A stretch of 64,000 nt of DNA from Parasedimentitalea maritima (GTDB taxonomy: Bacteria > Pseudomonadota > Alphaproteobacteria > Rhodobacterales > Rhodobacteraceae). The stretch lies in contig NZ_VAUA01000002.1 in the NCBI RefSeq assembly GCF_005771405.1, positions 1 to 64,000 of the forward strand, in the 5' to 3' direction. Below the pieces are notes generated by a model, which saw only the letters and a program-made list of their open reading frames with translations, was not told the origin of the DNA and searched no databases. The translations under genes were made by a program, and so were the position numbers. Below are positions 9,378 through 18,086 of the stretch, in pieces. Every line of letters begins with the position of its first letter. Position 1 is the first letter of the stretch.

Positions 9378-9655
9378 TGGGCGACCCAATCTGGTCAACT
9401 TGGTGGGTCTGGGCTGCTACGGCGCTATTGCTGGCTATCGTCGAAGTCCTGGCTCCCGGATTTGTATTCCTGGGCTTTGCCATAGGCGCTGCAGCTGTAT
9501 CCCTGATCCTGCTTAACACTGGCATGTCAGTTGGCCTGCCGATGTTACTGCTGATTTTCGCAGCATTGTCGCTCGTTGCCTGGCTCATTCTCCGGCGTAT
9601 TTTTGCCCGGCCTCAGGGTCAGGTGAAAACGTTTGACCACGACATCAACGATTAA
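9377..9655 (+). CDS. NfeD family membrane protein (short form)
   Basis: A 92-residue protein with two or three transmembrane segments (about 8-30, 34-50 and 56-75), rich in leucine and alanine. It overlaps the stop codon of the SPFH gene by one base, the classic slipin-NfeD arrangement. It is the short NfeD type without a protease domain; the soluble OB-fold tail seen in longer members is almost absent (after FARPQGQVKTFDHD it ends), so it is on the short side even for this group. Likely a partner of the SPFH protein. Confidence 0.85.
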   Translation: MGDPIWSTWWVWAATALLLAIVEVLAPGFVFLGFAIGAAAVSLILLNTGMSVGLPMLLLIFAALSLVAWLILRRIFARPQGQVKTFDHDIND

Positions 9656-9669
9656 CCACAATACCAATA

Positions 9670-9726
9670 ACCTCGCAGTACCTTTATCTGCGAGGTCGGG
9701 TCAGGGCTACTTGCTCTGACCCATTT
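9670..9726 (+). terminator. two consecutive hairpins after the SPFH-nfeD pair
   Basis: The first stem is ACCTCGCAG / CTGCGAGGT (9670-9696). The second is GGGTCAG / CTGACCC (9698-9722), followed by ATTTT. They lie between convergent genes, the nfeD stop and the tpiA stop. Confidence 0.65.
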
Positions 9727-9731
9727 TCAAT

Positions 9732-10481
9732 TCAAGCTGAATCCAGAGCAGCAATGATTGGAGAAAAGTCCGCCGCTTTAAGGCTAGCCCCTCCAACCAG
9801 AGCGCCGTCGACATTTTCCACAGCAAAAATTTCGGCAGCGTTACCCGGCTTCACAGATCCACCATACAAGAGCCGAATTGCACTGCCGGTCTCACCCCCA
9901 AATCGGGCCACAAGTTGGGTGCGCAAGAATGTATGCACCTCACCAATTTGCTCCAACGTAGGCACTTTTCCGGTGCCAATGGCCCAAATTGGTTCATATG
10001 CAATCACCAGAGTGTCACCCGTCGCGTCAGTGGGAACAGACTCAGCAAGCTGTGTTCCAATGACTTCCAATGTCACACCCGTTTCGCGCTGCTGCAGGCT
10101 TTCCCCCAAGCACACAATGGCATTCAGCCCTGCCGCTATTGCAGCCTCAGCTTTCGAGCGAACCGCAGCATCCGTTTCATTGTGATCTGTGCGGCGCTCG
10201 GAATGGCCCAAGATCACCGATGTTGCACCGGCATCCTTCAACATCTCGCCACTTGAATCTCCGGTATGAGCCCCGGCGGCCGCGGCATGGCAATCCTGTC
10301 CACCTACCGTGACTGCGCTCTTTTTCACGATTTCTGCCGCACGATGCAGAAGCGGAACCGGAGGGCAAATCAACACGTCCACACCAGCTGTAGTATGCAC
10401 ATCAACCAGTGCCTGCAACTCTGACAGCGCCGCGCTGGTGCCGTTCATTTTCCAATTTCCCGCCGCCAATTTCCGCCGCAT
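9732..10481 (-). CDS. tpiA: triose-phosphate isomerase
   Basis: A 249-residue TIM barrel interconverting dihydroxyacetone phosphate and glyceraldehyde 3-phosphate in glycolysis and gluconeogenesis. The catalytic residues are visible: Lys in GNWKMNG near the N-terminus, His in ILGHSERR, Glu in AYEPIWAIGTG, and the phosphate-binding YGGSVKPGNA. Length is normal. It is a single gene; the downstream convergent neighbours are an SPFH-NfeD pair. Confidence 0.98.
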   Translation of the reverse strand: MRRKLAAGNWKMNGTSAALSELQALVDVHTTAGVDVLICPPVPLLHRAAEIVKKSAVTVGGQDCHAAAAGAHTGDSSGEMLKDAGATSVILGHSERRTDHNETDAAVRSKAEAAIAAGLNAIVCLGESLQQRETGVTLEVIGTQLAESVPTDATGDTLVIAYEPIWAIGTGKVPTLEQIGEVHTFLRTQLVARFGGETGSAIRLLYGGSVKPGNAAEIFAVENVDGALVGGASLKAADFSPIIAALDSA

Positions 10482-10585
10482 CTGCTACCTCCTAAATGCA
10501 TTTTGAGCTTGGTAACATCGCCCGGGCCGCGAAACAATTGCCACAGCTTCGGTCGCAACACTTTCAATCACCAAAACAGCAAAAA

Positions 10586-10602
10586 GGCGGGAAAATCCCG
10601 CC
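10586..10602 (-). terminator. intrinsic terminator of the HesB/IscA-like gene
   Basis: The stem GGCGGGA / TCCCGCC has an AAA loop and, on the minus strand, is followed by TTTTTGC. It lies 27 bp after the stop of the IscA-like gene. Confidence 0.85.
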
Positions 10603-10629
10603 CAATTCCATACCGCCCAATCTACCCGA

Positions 10630-10989
10630 TCAAAGGCTGGGCATATCTTTAAAGCTGATCGATTCACCACACCCGCAAGCATCCGAAACATTAGGGTTGT
10701 TAAACTTAAACCCAGCCTCCAACAGTGAAACTTCATAGTCGATCTCGGTGCCAAACAGGAACATCTGCGCCATTGGCGCAATCATCACCTTGGCGCCGCT
10801 TTGCTCAACGACCTCGTCGTTAGGATCAGGCTGATTGACGTATTCCATGGTATATTCCATGCCTGCGCAGCCGCCTTTTTTGACACCGATCCGCAATCCG
10901 GCATGACCAGCCTGCACCATCAGTTTGGATATCTGCGCTGCAGCCTTAGGGGTGATTGTGACGGCTTGCTTGCCGGGAATGCCAAACAT
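10630..10989 (-). CDS. HesB/IscA-type iron-sulfur carrier protein
   Basis: A 119-residue A-type carrier that transfers Fe-S clusters to apo-enzymes. The three conserved cysteines are present: one in KGGCAGMEY and two in the C-terminal DACGCGESISF. The N-terminus KQAVTITPKAAAQI is typical of the family. In related genomes this gene ends the suf operon; here it follows a DUF59/SufT-like gene on the same strand, 158 bp upstream, which supports a role in Fe-S biogenesis. Whether it is SufA, IscA or ErpA by function cannot be decided. Confidence 0.93.
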   Translation of the reverse strand: MFGIPGKQAVTITPKAAAQISKLMVQAGHAGLRIGVKKGGCAGMEYTMEYVNQPDPNDEVVEQSGAKVMIAPMAQMFLFGTEIDYEVSLLEAGFKFNNPNVSDACGCGESISFKDMPSL

Positions 10990-11038
10990 TGGTGTCTCCT
11001 TCTACCCCTACTTAAGGATGTCGCTTGCGCGGCTCAAC

Positions 11039-11060
11039 CCCGACGCCCGATTGCGTCGGG
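11039..11060. other. GC-rich hairpin between two Fe-S genes
   Basis: An 8-bp stem (CCCGACGC / GCGTCGGG, loop CCGATT). No T tail follows on the minus strand, so it is not a standard terminator for the upstream gene; it could trim or stabilise mRNA between the two Fe-S genes. Confidence 0.4.
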
Positions 11061-11147
11061 AAAAACGTAGATTTCAAGTGTATCTTTGACCGACCTGTTC
11101 GAACCCAACTAGTGGCGACAGCTTCAGCGCCGATCACTAACTTGATA

Positions 11148-11510
11148 CTACATAAAGCCAAGTTCCAGCCGCGCCTCATCAGACATCATTTCCATGCCCC
11201 ATGGTGGCTCAAACGTCAGGTCAATATCGACACTTTTGATGCCTGCAACGGGTTCAACAGCGTCGACGATCCAGCCCGGCATTTCACCCGCAACTGGGCA
11301 GCCTGGTGCGGTCAGTGTCATAATGATTTTGACATCGTTTTCTTCGCTGATGTCGATCGTGTAGATCAAACCCAGTTCGTAGATATTGACCGGAATTTCC
11401 GGATCATAAACTGTACGGATGGCTTCAACCACCGGTTCATACAGTGAGTGGCTGACAGTGGAGGGTGCGATAAGTGGTGCACCTTCTAACGGTTGGGACG
11501 CATTGGTCAT
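11148..11510 (-). CDS. SufT-like DUF59 (MIP18 family) Fe-S assembly protein
   Basis: A 120-residue DUF59 protein. The family motif DPEIPVNIYELGLIY lies at about residues 36-50, and the conserved cysteine is in TAPGCPVAGEMP at about 70. DUF59 proteins assist maturation of Fe-S proteins. The C-terminal FEPPWGMEMMSDEARLELG is the SufT-type ending. The N-terminal 20 residues are low complexity. It precedes the HesB/IscA-like gene on the same strand, which supports the Fe-S role. The rest of a suf operon is not adjacent. Confidence 0.9.
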   Translation of the reverse strand: MTNASQPLEGAPLIAPSTVSHSLYEPVVEAIRTVYDPEIPVNIYELGLIYTIDISEENDVKIIMTLTAPGCPVAGEMPGWIVDAVEPVAGIKSVDIDLTFEPPWGMEMMSDEARLELGFM

Positions 11511-11863
11511 CAGGACAGGGCCTCGAGTGTTTACCTGAGCAATTATATAGGGATTTCAGATTGGGGCGTCCAGAGGCAGCGCGCGCAAAGATCGGATTTG
11601 CGCGACTTTGGTTAAACCGTCACAGAGATCACCCCAGATAGCGTCCAAAAACTGTGCACCATCACCGGTTTCGTCCATCCCTCCTGACATTTAGTATGAC
11701 TTCACCGTAAAAAAGGAAATGTTTTGGCAGGCGAAATGCGTATCCGTGCTACCTTATGTTCAGTGAAATCAAATGCACACAAAAGCAAGATGGCCTTGGG
11801 TTTTCCGTTCGATCTTGGATTACGACGGATCCGCCTACTTATTCTGGCTATCGCAGATAGGAG
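11511..11863. other. intergenic region before the beta-barrel gene
   Basis: About 350 bp between divergent genes. Promoters for both must lie here; I can assign no specific operator, terminator or RNA. Confidence 0.45.
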
Positions 11864-12637
11864 ATGAATGTGCCTCAAAAAACCACAAACCTTCTGACTG
11901 GGCCTATCTTGATTGCTGCTGCTACCTCCTTCCTTTCCGTAGATTCGCTTGCGGCTCAAGACAGTTGGGACTTTGTGATTGCCCCATATTTGTTAGCCCC
12001 CTCCATAAGCGGCACCAGCACCCTTGGTCGGCTTGGGGGCGATATCTCGGTTGATCCCGGAGATGTCTTTAGAAACATGGAAGCCGGAGGAATGCTGCGC
12101 TTTGAAGGCCGCCACCAAACCGGGTATGGTTTTGCACTGGATTACGCCTTTATGAATCTTGGCAATGGGGCAACCAGCCCAATTGGTGATATTCGAGCGG
12201 ACTATAAGCAGTCGATTTTTGAGGCTGTGGCGACCTATCGATTTGGCAATGACAGCGATACTTTCGACGCCTATGCCGGAGTGCGGCACTGGGATATCGA
12301 TGTTAACCTGGACATTCTCACAGGCCCTGCGGCTGGCAATTTGCAACGCGGCGACAACTGGACCGACCCCATAGTTGGTTTGCGGTGGCAACGGCGTTTG
12401 AATCCAAAATGGCGCGTCTTAATGCAGGGGGATCTCGGAGGGTTTGGCGTCGGGTCTGATTTCACCTGGAATCTGATGGGTGGGTTTGCCTACGACCGCT
12501 GGCAAAACACTTCTTTGTTCATGACCTATCGGGCCTTGGGCGTGGATTACAAATCAGGTACTCCGGGCACACCAAGCTTCTTTGAATACGATACAGTGAC
12601 ACAAGGATTGCTGGCTGGGGTCGGCTTTCGGTTTTAA
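11864..12637 (+). CDS. predicted outer-membrane beta-barrel protein
   Basis: A 257-residue protein with a signal peptide (hydrophobic segment about 10-30, cleavage probably after SLAAQ). The mature part shows alternating hydrophobic/aromatic strands such as YGFALDYAFMNL, FEAVATYRF and GGFAYDRW, and ends in a terminal phenylalanine (GVGFRF), as outer-membrane barrels do. This suggests an 8-10 stranded barrel. AGGAG lies directly against the ATG, so a GTG two codons later, with 6-nt spacing, may be the real start. No function is recognised. It stands alone. Confidence 0.7.
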   Translation: MNVPQKTTNLLTGPILIAAATSFLSVDSLAAQDSWDFVIAPYLLAPSISGTSTLGRLGGDISVDPGDVFRNMEAGGMLRFEGRHQTGYGFALDYAFMNLGNGATSPIGDIRADYKQSIFEAVATYRFGNDSDTFDAYAGVRHWDIDVNLDILTGPAAGNLQRGDNWTDPIVGLRWQRRLNPKWRVLMQGDLGGFGVGSDFTWNLMGGFAYDRWQNTSLFMTYRALGVDYKSGTPGTPSFFEYDTVTQGLLAGVGFRF

Positions 12638-12881
12638 GGCCTTCCCGCGTGCACTCTCGTTGGAAACTATTGGTGAATTTCACCGCGTTTCACGAAATGC
12701 GCTTCTTCCATGCAAAACCCTGAAATTGCAGTTACCGACGTATGATAAGCAGCCGTTTCAAATGCTTACGTCTCGCCCCCTCTTCGGCCTCAAAAGGTGT
12801 AGCAAACAGAACCAATTTAGGGTCAAGCTTAGAACTACACATGCACGTGGTGAGATTTGACGCCGGCGGTAGGAGAAATAC

Positions 12882-13127
12882 ATGATAATCCAAGTTAAAA
12901 AATCTATTCCTAACTCAACATTCGATGATGTTGATCTTTCTGAAAGCAAGTTCACCGATGTAAATTTGCAAGCTGTTCTTTTTGATGACGTCAATATGAG
13001 TGGTGTGAAAATTAACAATGTAAACCTGAGTAACTGTCAAATTACAGACGCCAATCTTAGTGGCATGACCATTGACGGCATTTCAGTGTCCGATCTGTTC
13101 GACGCTTACAAACAAGTCCAGAAATAG
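12882..13127 (+). CDS. pentapeptide-repeat mini-protein
   Basis: An 81-residue protein in which residues about 11-70 consist of roughly ten pentapeptide repeats of the A(D/N)LXX class (for example STFDDVDLSESKFTDVNL and then NNVNLSNCQITDANLSGM). This would fold as a short right-handed quadrilateral beta-helix. There is no signal peptide and the C-terminus is a short helix. AGGAG 7 nt upstream supports the ATG. The gene and its flanks are clearly more AT-rich than neighbouring genes, suggesting horizontal origin. Function unknown; some pentapeptide proteins mimic DNA and bind gyrase, but this one is much shorter than those. Confidence 0.75.
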   Translation: MIIQVKKSIPNSTFDDVDLSESKFTDVNLQAVLFDDVNMSGVKINNVNLSNCQITDANLSGMTIDGISVSDLFDAYKQVQK

Positions 13128-13145
13128 CATAACCGCCTTGAACCG

Positions 13146-13245
13146 TTTTTGGTTCACGACCAAAAAATGAGACGCACACAATGTGCGTCCCGCCACCCGC
13201 CCCAAGAAATCCCGCGCTCCCATTCCAGCGTGCTGGAATAGGAGC
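13146..13245. other. cluster of three hairpins
   Basis: Three consecutive hairpins lie in the gene-free stretch after the pentapeptide gene: TTTTTGGT/ACCAAAAA (13146-13166), GACGCACA/TGTGCGTC (13171-13189), and a long one with arms GCTCC-ATTCCAGC/GCTGGAAT-GGAGC (13216-13245, one mismatch). They could be a terminator array for the pentapeptide and VOC genes or a structured small RNA. Confidence 0.45.
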
Positions 13246-13366
13246 AAAGTTCGTTTTGAATAGACGAACCCAACTAGGTCAGGGGCCGCACGATGCCAAT
13301 TAGTTAGCCTATTGCGCCACATGAGCCACGTTTATTGACGCTTGCAACTTGGAACCCAAAGCCTAC

Positions 13367-13747
13367 TTATTTCAAAGAGTTGAAACCAAACATGTTTCCT
13401 TCAGTGTCTTGGCACAACGTTACCCATCCAAATTCGCCGATTGAAAATTTGGGTCTGATCACGACCCCTCCTGCGGTTGCAACGCGCGCTTGCTGAACAG
13501 CGCAGTCTTCAACAGAAAAATACACAATTGTTCCGCCGACACCCGGGCGAGCATGTGGGGACTTAGTGAGAGCACCAGCTGCACCGTACACACCCATATC
13601 TGCAGGGAAACTCATCATCTGTGTTTCTCCAGTTGGATCGCCCATCAGTTCAAGCTTGTTTCCCATCACAGCTTCGTAAAATTCCACCGCCCGGTTCAGG
13701 TCGTCTACGTAGATATCAAACCAGCCAACTGCATTCATCTTGGTCAT
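13367..13747 (-). CDS. VOC (glyoxalase/bleomycin-resistance fold) family protein
   Basis: A 126-residue vicinal oxygen chelate protein with two beta-alpha-beta-beta-beta modules: the first from GWFDIYVDDLNRAVEFYEAV, the second from TIVYFSVEDC to the C-terminal DTEGNMFGFNSL, which carries the usual metal-ligand glutamate. Several ATGs lie close together; the one used has GGAA 6 nt upstream. It follows the AraC-type gene on the same strand with only 68 bp between them, so the two may form an operon. Substrate unknown. Confidence 0.85.
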   Translation of the reverse strand: MTKMNAVGWFDIYVDDLNRAVEFYEAVMGNKLELMGDPTGETQMMSFPADMGVYGAAGALTKSPHARPGVGGTIVYFSVEDCAVQQARVATAGGVVIRPKFSIGEFGWVTLCQDTEGNMFGFNSLK

Positions 13748-13815
13748 CGTCATTTCCATTTGGTTGTGAGTATGACGATCACCTAACAAGCCGCTGCATC
13801 CGCGTATTGTATATT

Positions 13816-14580
13816 TCAGACATCAAACTTTCGAGAATATCTGCCCGGTGTATAGCCTGTAGCCTTGCGAAATGAGTGGATGAAGTGGGACTGGTCAGCA
13901 TATGACCAGGTGTTTTCGCCATTCAGTGCCTGTTGCAGCCTCAGCACCTTTAGAAAATCATGCGGGGCAAATCCCGTTGTTCGTCTTAGCGTACGTTGCA
14001 ACTGACGCGGAGAAATACCCGAAAACTCCGCCATATCCGAGACTGAGTGTATGTCGTCTAGATTTCGAAGTATTTTTTCGACTACTGGGTTTGGTGCAAC
14101 CAGCCTTTTTTCAATCAGCATTTCTACAAACCCTGCCAAGATCAGTTGGCAATTTGCAAAACTTTGCTTTGAAAGCTCTTCGTTTAGATCGGTCAGCGGC
14201 AGATCTCCCGCATAAGGCACTTCCACAGCCCCATGCACGATCTGTTCAGGGTCTCCCTGCCATACGCCCGGTAGAAACCTGATGTTTACAAAATGGAACC
14301 TCTTACCCAAATTGAATTCTTCAGAGGTTGCCCTAAGCTTGGCAACGCCAGTGATCATCCGATCTAACTGATTTAAGACGATGTAGGTGCAGGCATCCGG
14401 CAGCGCGTGAAAGCGGTAGTCAGCAGTGAGTGGTTCTTCGGTCTTAAGCTCAAGAAAGCGATGAACTATTCCACGTAAATGATTTGGAGGTTCGACCTCA
14501 ACAAACTGCACCGCCTGAACCGACTTTTCTTTTCCGTTTCCCTTTGGATCGTACATGACCAGTGTTCTTTTCGTATCCAA
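13816..14580 (-). CDS. AraC family transcriptional regulator
   Basis: A 254-residue regulator. The C-terminal DNA-binding domain (about 165-250) shows two helix-turn-helix units: VSDMAEFSGISPRQLQRTLR, then the second around SYADQSHFIHSFRKATGYTP, the usual AraC signature. The N-terminal effector domain begins near residue 30 and resembles the DUF6597-type sensor region of regulators with VEPPNHLRGIVHRF-like starts. It precedes the VOC protein gene and likely controls it (inference). Confidence 0.9.
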   Translation of the reverse strand: MDTKRTLVMYDPKGNGKEKSVQAVQFVEVEPPNHLRGIVHRFLELKTEEPLTADYRFHALPDACTYIVLNQLDRMITGVAKLRATSEEFNLGKRFHFVNIRFLPGVWQGDPEQIVHGAVEVPYAGDLPLTDLNEELSKQSFANCQLILAGFVEMLIEKRLVAPNPVVEKILRNLDDIHSVSDMAEFSGISPRQLQRTLRRTTGFAPHDFLKVLRLQQALNGENTWSYADQSHFIHSFRKATGYTPGRYSRKFDV

Positions 14581-14696
14581 TTGCAGTGGGACTATATCAC
14601 ATTTTCTCAGTCAGGTGTGTAAGGGCCAAACGTCCAGCAGTTTTGATCCTTATGAGTATGAGGAAGCGGGAACAGACAGAATGCTCTCAAACTAAA

Positions 14697-14726
14697 AAAG
14701 GCGCCCTGCAATGCAAAGACGCCTTT
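14697..14726 (-). terminator. intrinsic terminator of the TRAP operon
   Basis: The stem AAAGGCG / CGCCTTT is followed by TTTTAG on the minus strand, 21 bp after the large permease stop codon. Confidence 0.8.
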
Positions 14727-14746
14727 CTTACTCAATTCAAGGTACC

Positions 14747-16123
14747 CTACTTGGTGATGATCTCGGGGCCCATCACCGCGTTTGGTAATACCGTCGACAA
14801 CCACGGAATGTAGGTGATCATGATCAGGAACACGAAGAGCACCGCCAGGAACGGCAGAGCCGCCCGCACCACCGCCATCATCGGCATGCCAGCCACGCCC
14901 GAGGTCACGAACAGGTTCAGACCAACGGGTGGAGTGATCATACCAATTTCCATATTCACCACCATGATGATGCCCAGATGGATCGGATCAATGCCCAGTT
15001 CGATCGCAATTGGAAACACCAATGGCGCCACAATCACCAGCAGCCCAGAAGGCTCCATGAACTGACCGCCGATCAACAGGATCACATTGACCACGATCAG
15101 AAACACAACCGGGCCAAAGCCAGCTGACAACATCGCGTTAGCGATGCTTTGCGGGATCTGTTCATCCGTTAGTACATGTTTCAGGATCAACGCATTGGCG
15201 ATCACAAACAGCAGTGTTACCGTCAGCTTGCCTGCCTCAAACAACGTCTGCTTGGTGTCGTGGTGGAAGAAGGCAGTGATCACAGCATGGGGCTTTTTGA
15301 ACAGGCTGGTTTTAGCCTGCCCTTCACCATTAAACAGCGGCCCCATGTCCTTGTAGATAAAGCAGGCAATCAGGAACGAATAGATCGCTGCTACGGCTGC
15401 GGCTTCGGTTGGGGTAAAGATACCACCATAGATGCCACCCAGAATGATCACGATCAGGAACAATCCCCAACCCGCTTCCCGGCCCGATGCAAAAATCTCG
15501 CCCCAACCCAGCCATTCGCCCTTGGGCAGGTTTTTAACCTTAGCCATCACAAAGATTGTGACCATCAACATGACGCCAGCCAGCAACCCGGGGATAACGC
15601 CGGCCAAGAACATCCGTCCTACGGAGACCTCAACTGCAGCGGCATAAACCACCATAACAATCGACGGTGGGATCAGGATACCAAGGGTACCAGCATTACA
15701 AATCACACCAGCAGCAAATTCTTTTGTGTACCCGACCTGACGCATGCCAGCGATAACAATGGACCCAATCGCCACCACGGTTGCAGGCGAAGACCCGGAT
15801 AAGGCTGCAAACATCATACAGGCAAACACACCCGCAATTGCCAGACCACCGGGTAGGTGTCCCACACAGGCGATCGAGAAGCGGATGATCCGGCGGGCAA
15901 CGCCGCCAGTGGTCATAAAGGACGACGCCAGGATAAAGAACGGGATCGCCAGCAGGGTAAAGTGCCCCTCAAAGGCCTCAAACAGCGTTCCGGCAACGGA
16001 AGCCAGCGAGCTGTCGGAATAAACCAGCAGGAACAGGGTTGAGCTTAGGCCAAGGGAGACCGCAATCGGCACCCCGATCAGCATCATGCCAATCACCAAT
16101 GAGAATAATAGGACGACGTCCAT
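14747..16123 (-). CDS. dctM: TRAP transporter large permease (DctM)
   Basis: A 458-residue, strongly hydrophobic protein with about 12 predicted transmembrane helices, the sodium-coupled transport subunit of a tripartite ATP-independent periplasmic transporter. Family motifs include LALSGSSPATVVAIGSI-like GSSPAT, IPPSIVMVVYA and the C-terminal IGMITPPVGLNLFV. Length is typical except for an extra loop around residues 240-300. It overlaps the small permease by one base (stop/start), an operon order of P-Q-M. The substrate is probably a C4-dicarboxylate or related organic acid, judged from the binding protein and regulators. Confidence 0.95.
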   Translation of the reverse strand: MDVVLLFSLVIGMMLIGVPIAVSLGLSSTLFLLVYSDSSLASVAGTLFEAFEGHFTLLAIPFFILASSFMTTGGVARRIIRFSIACVGHLPGGLAIAGVFACMMFAALSGSSPATVVAIGSIVIAGMRQVGYTKEFAAGVICNAGTLGILIPPSIVMVVYAAAVEVSVGRMFLAGVIPGLLAGVMLMVTIFVMAKVKNLPKGEWLGWGEIFASGREAGWGLFLIVIILGGIYGGIFTPTEAAAVAAIYSFLIACFIYKDMGPLFNGEGQAKTSLFKKPHAVITAFFHHDTKQTLFEAGKLTVTLLFVIANALILKHVLTDEQIPQSIANAMLSAGFGPVVFLIVVNVILLIGGQFMEPSGLLVIVAPLVFPIAIELGIDPIHLGIIMVVNMEIGMITPPVGLNLFVTSGVAGMPMMAVVRAALPFLAVLFVFLIMITYIPWLSTVLPNAVMGPEIITK

Positions 16124-16803
16124 CAGTCGCGCTCCTCGTTCTGCTGAGCGCGCATGGCTTCCAGCTCGTCTTCTACTTCATGACTGGCCACCAGCCGGTC
16201 CAACTCTCCAGCCCAGATTTGACGTGCAGCCTGTCCGAACCGCAGCACCAGCAGCAACATCGATAGCGGCAGCACGATATAGGGCACCACTTTTGGCAGC
16301 TTTTCATAGGTCTCGCCGTAGTTGATCAGCCCTTCCAGCCATGTCAGCCAGCTCACCATCGGCACGTCTTGCACCTCATAGAAACTTTGGCTGCGCGCCT
16401 TCAGATCAAAACCTGTAGGAAACCAGCGCCCTGATGTTGGCGGCAAATCGGCAAAAACGGCCCAGTAGTCATAGGCACCTTTCAGCAGTAGCAAGGCGAA
16501 CAACAGGCAGCAGCCAACAGAAACCAGCGCCAGAATGCGTCGTGGCGCCGGGGCCAGCATGTTCAATATGGCATCCACACCCAAGTGGGCATGGGTCTTC
16601 ACCGCATATGATGCCCCTAACAGCACCAACCAGGCAAACAGGAACACCGTCAGTTCCAGCGCCCACAGGATGTTTGAGTTAAAAACAAAACGTGCCACCA
16701 CATTGGCAAATGTGATCAATGTCATCAGGCCAAGCAGCCCGGCAATCACGTTTTCCTCGATTGAATTGATAAACCCGGCCGGACCGGACCTTGCCCCCGA
16801 CAT
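16123..16803 (-). CDS. dctQ: TRAP transporter small permease (DctQ)
   Basis: A 226-residue membrane protein with four predicted transmembrane helices (first near VIAGLLGLMTLITFANVVAR, last near VPYIVLPLSMLLLVL) and the DctQ signature ALELTVFLFAWLVLLG. It is somewhat longer than average (about 170) because of a soluble insert around residues 105-160. The ATG of MSGARSG is used because GGGGA lies upstream; the open frame extends further without family similarity. It is coupled to the large permease gene. Confidence 0.92.
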   Translation of the reverse strand: MSGARSGPAGFINSIEENVIAGLLGLMTLITFANVVARFVFNSNILWALELTVFLFAWLVLLGASYAVKTHAHLGVDAILNMLAPAPRRILALVSVGCCLLFALLLLKGAYDYWAVFADLPPTSGRWFPTGFDLKARSQSFYEVQDVPMVSWLTWLEGLINYGETYEKLPKVVPYIVLPLSMLLLVLRFGQAARQIWAGELDRLVASHEVEDELEAMRAQQNEERD

Positions 16804-16864
16804 ATCGCTATCCCCGTTTATTGGAAGTCGTTCGGTGCAGCACCGCAATCTAGGTGCTGAAGGT

Positions 16865-16892
16865 GTAGGGTGCGTGCTCGCACGCACCCCAC
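16865..16892 (+). repeat. dispersed short palindrome (family R2), copy 1
   Basis: A near-perfect hairpin, GGGTGCGTGC / GCACGCACCC with a TC loop, flanked by GTA on one side, lies between dctP and dctQ. Related copies are found at 34589, 34668 and 58860. Confidence 0.8.
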
Positions 16893-16901
16893 GGGAGTAT
16901 G

Positions 16902-17903
16902 TTAGTGGTTGGCGTTGATCGCCTGAGCGGCATCAATCTTGTCCTGCCCCACATCACCGGCAAACTGCGACCAAACCGGCATCATGGTGTCGACCCATTC
17001 TTGGCGCTGCGTTGCGTCCAGCTGACGGATAGTGCCACCTGCTTCAACAATTGATGCCTTGGCAGCTTCATTCACTGCAAAAGCTTCACTGTTGCGCGTT
17101 TGGGTGACTTCGCCAAGGATGGTCAAGAACTGCTCACGGACTGGCGCGTCCAGGCTTTCCAGCCAATCCACATTGGTCACCACCAGATAGTCGATGATGC
17201 CGTGGTTGGTTTCGGTTACGCCGTCCTGAACTTCAAAGAACTTCTTGCCATAGATGTTCGACCAGGTGTTTTCCTGACCGTCAACAACGCCCTGCTGCAG
17301 CGCGCCATAGACTTCGGAAAATGCCATTTTCTGTGGAGAACCACCGATGGCTTCCATCTGGGCAACCAGAACATCGCTCGACTGAACGCGGAACTTCAGG
17401 CCGTTGGCGTCTGTAGGTGCAACCAGTGGCTTATTCGCAGACATCTGCTTCATGCCATTGTGCCAGAACGCCAGACCCTGCAGACCACGACGCTGCATGC
17501 TGTCCAGCAAAGCCTGACCATCGTCAGAGCCCTGGAACGCATCAACAGCTTCGATGTTTTTGAACATGAATGGCAGATCAAACAGGCGGAACTGCTTGGT
17601 GAATTTCTCAAACTTAGACAGCGACGGTGCAGCCAGCTGAACGTCGCCCTGCAGCATTGCTTCCAAAACTTTGTTGTCATTGTACAAAGTGGAGTTCGGA
17701 TAGACCTCCATGCACATGGTGCCGTTCATTTCGTCGTTAACGCGCTGCTCCAGCAGTGAGGCTGCAATACCTTTGGGGTGCTTATCCGTGTTGGTCACGT
17801 GGGCAAATTTCACCACGATCTCACCGGTGTCACAGGCCGCAATTGCAGCGCCAGCGGTCACAGTCAAAGCCATAGCTGTGGCGGCAGTTGTCAAAAATTT
17901 CAT
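16902..17903 (-). CDS. dctP: TRAP transporter periplasmic solute-binding protein (DctP family)
   Basis: A 333-residue periplasmic receptor. A signal peptide at residues 1-22 (MKFLTTAATAMALTVTAGAA, cleavage near AIAAC) precedes the DctP domain: VKFAHVTNTDKHPKG, then LFDLPFMFKN, and the ligand-arginine region KFRVQSSDVLVAQM. Length is standard. The ATG of MKFLTT is used, with GGGAGG upstream. It leads the P-Q-M operon. Two palindromes upstream and a DctBD-like pair suggest inducible expression by an extracellular dicarboxylate. Confidence 0.95.
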   Translation of the reverse strand: MKFLTTAATAMALTVTAGAAIAACDTGEIVVKFAHVTNTDKHPKGIAASLLEQRVNDEMNGTMCMEVYPNSTLYNDNKVLEAMLQGDVQLAAPSLSKFEKFTKQFRLFDLPFMFKNIEAVDAFQGSDDGQALLDSMQRRGLQGLAFWHNGMKQMSANKPLVAPTDANGLKFRVQSSDVLVAQMEAIGGSPQKMAFSEVYGALQQGVVDGQENTWSNIYGKKFFEVQDGVTETNHGIIDYLVVTNVDWLESLDAPVREQFLTILGEVTQTRNSEAFAVNEAAKASIVEAGGTIRQLDATQRQEWVDTMMPVWSQFAGDVGQDKIDAAQAINANH

Positions 17904-18086
17904 AGTACCCTCCCAGGTAATCAATCTCAGTCTCTCCCCAACAGAGAGCTCCGATTGACAGCATCACGCCTGAGTAACTGTGGCTCAAGAATTGTTTCGA
18001 AAATCATTGAAATTTACTCGTTTTTCACCAATATCAACTGGTTACACGTTCATTCCAGCAAGTTCCCTAAATACACAGGTCAGTGT

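Noticed and set aside
17904-18086. Sigma-54 promoter for dctP
   Set aside because: I looked for GG-N10-GC between the palindromes and the start codon and found no convincing match, which fits the missing GAFTGA motif of the regulator.
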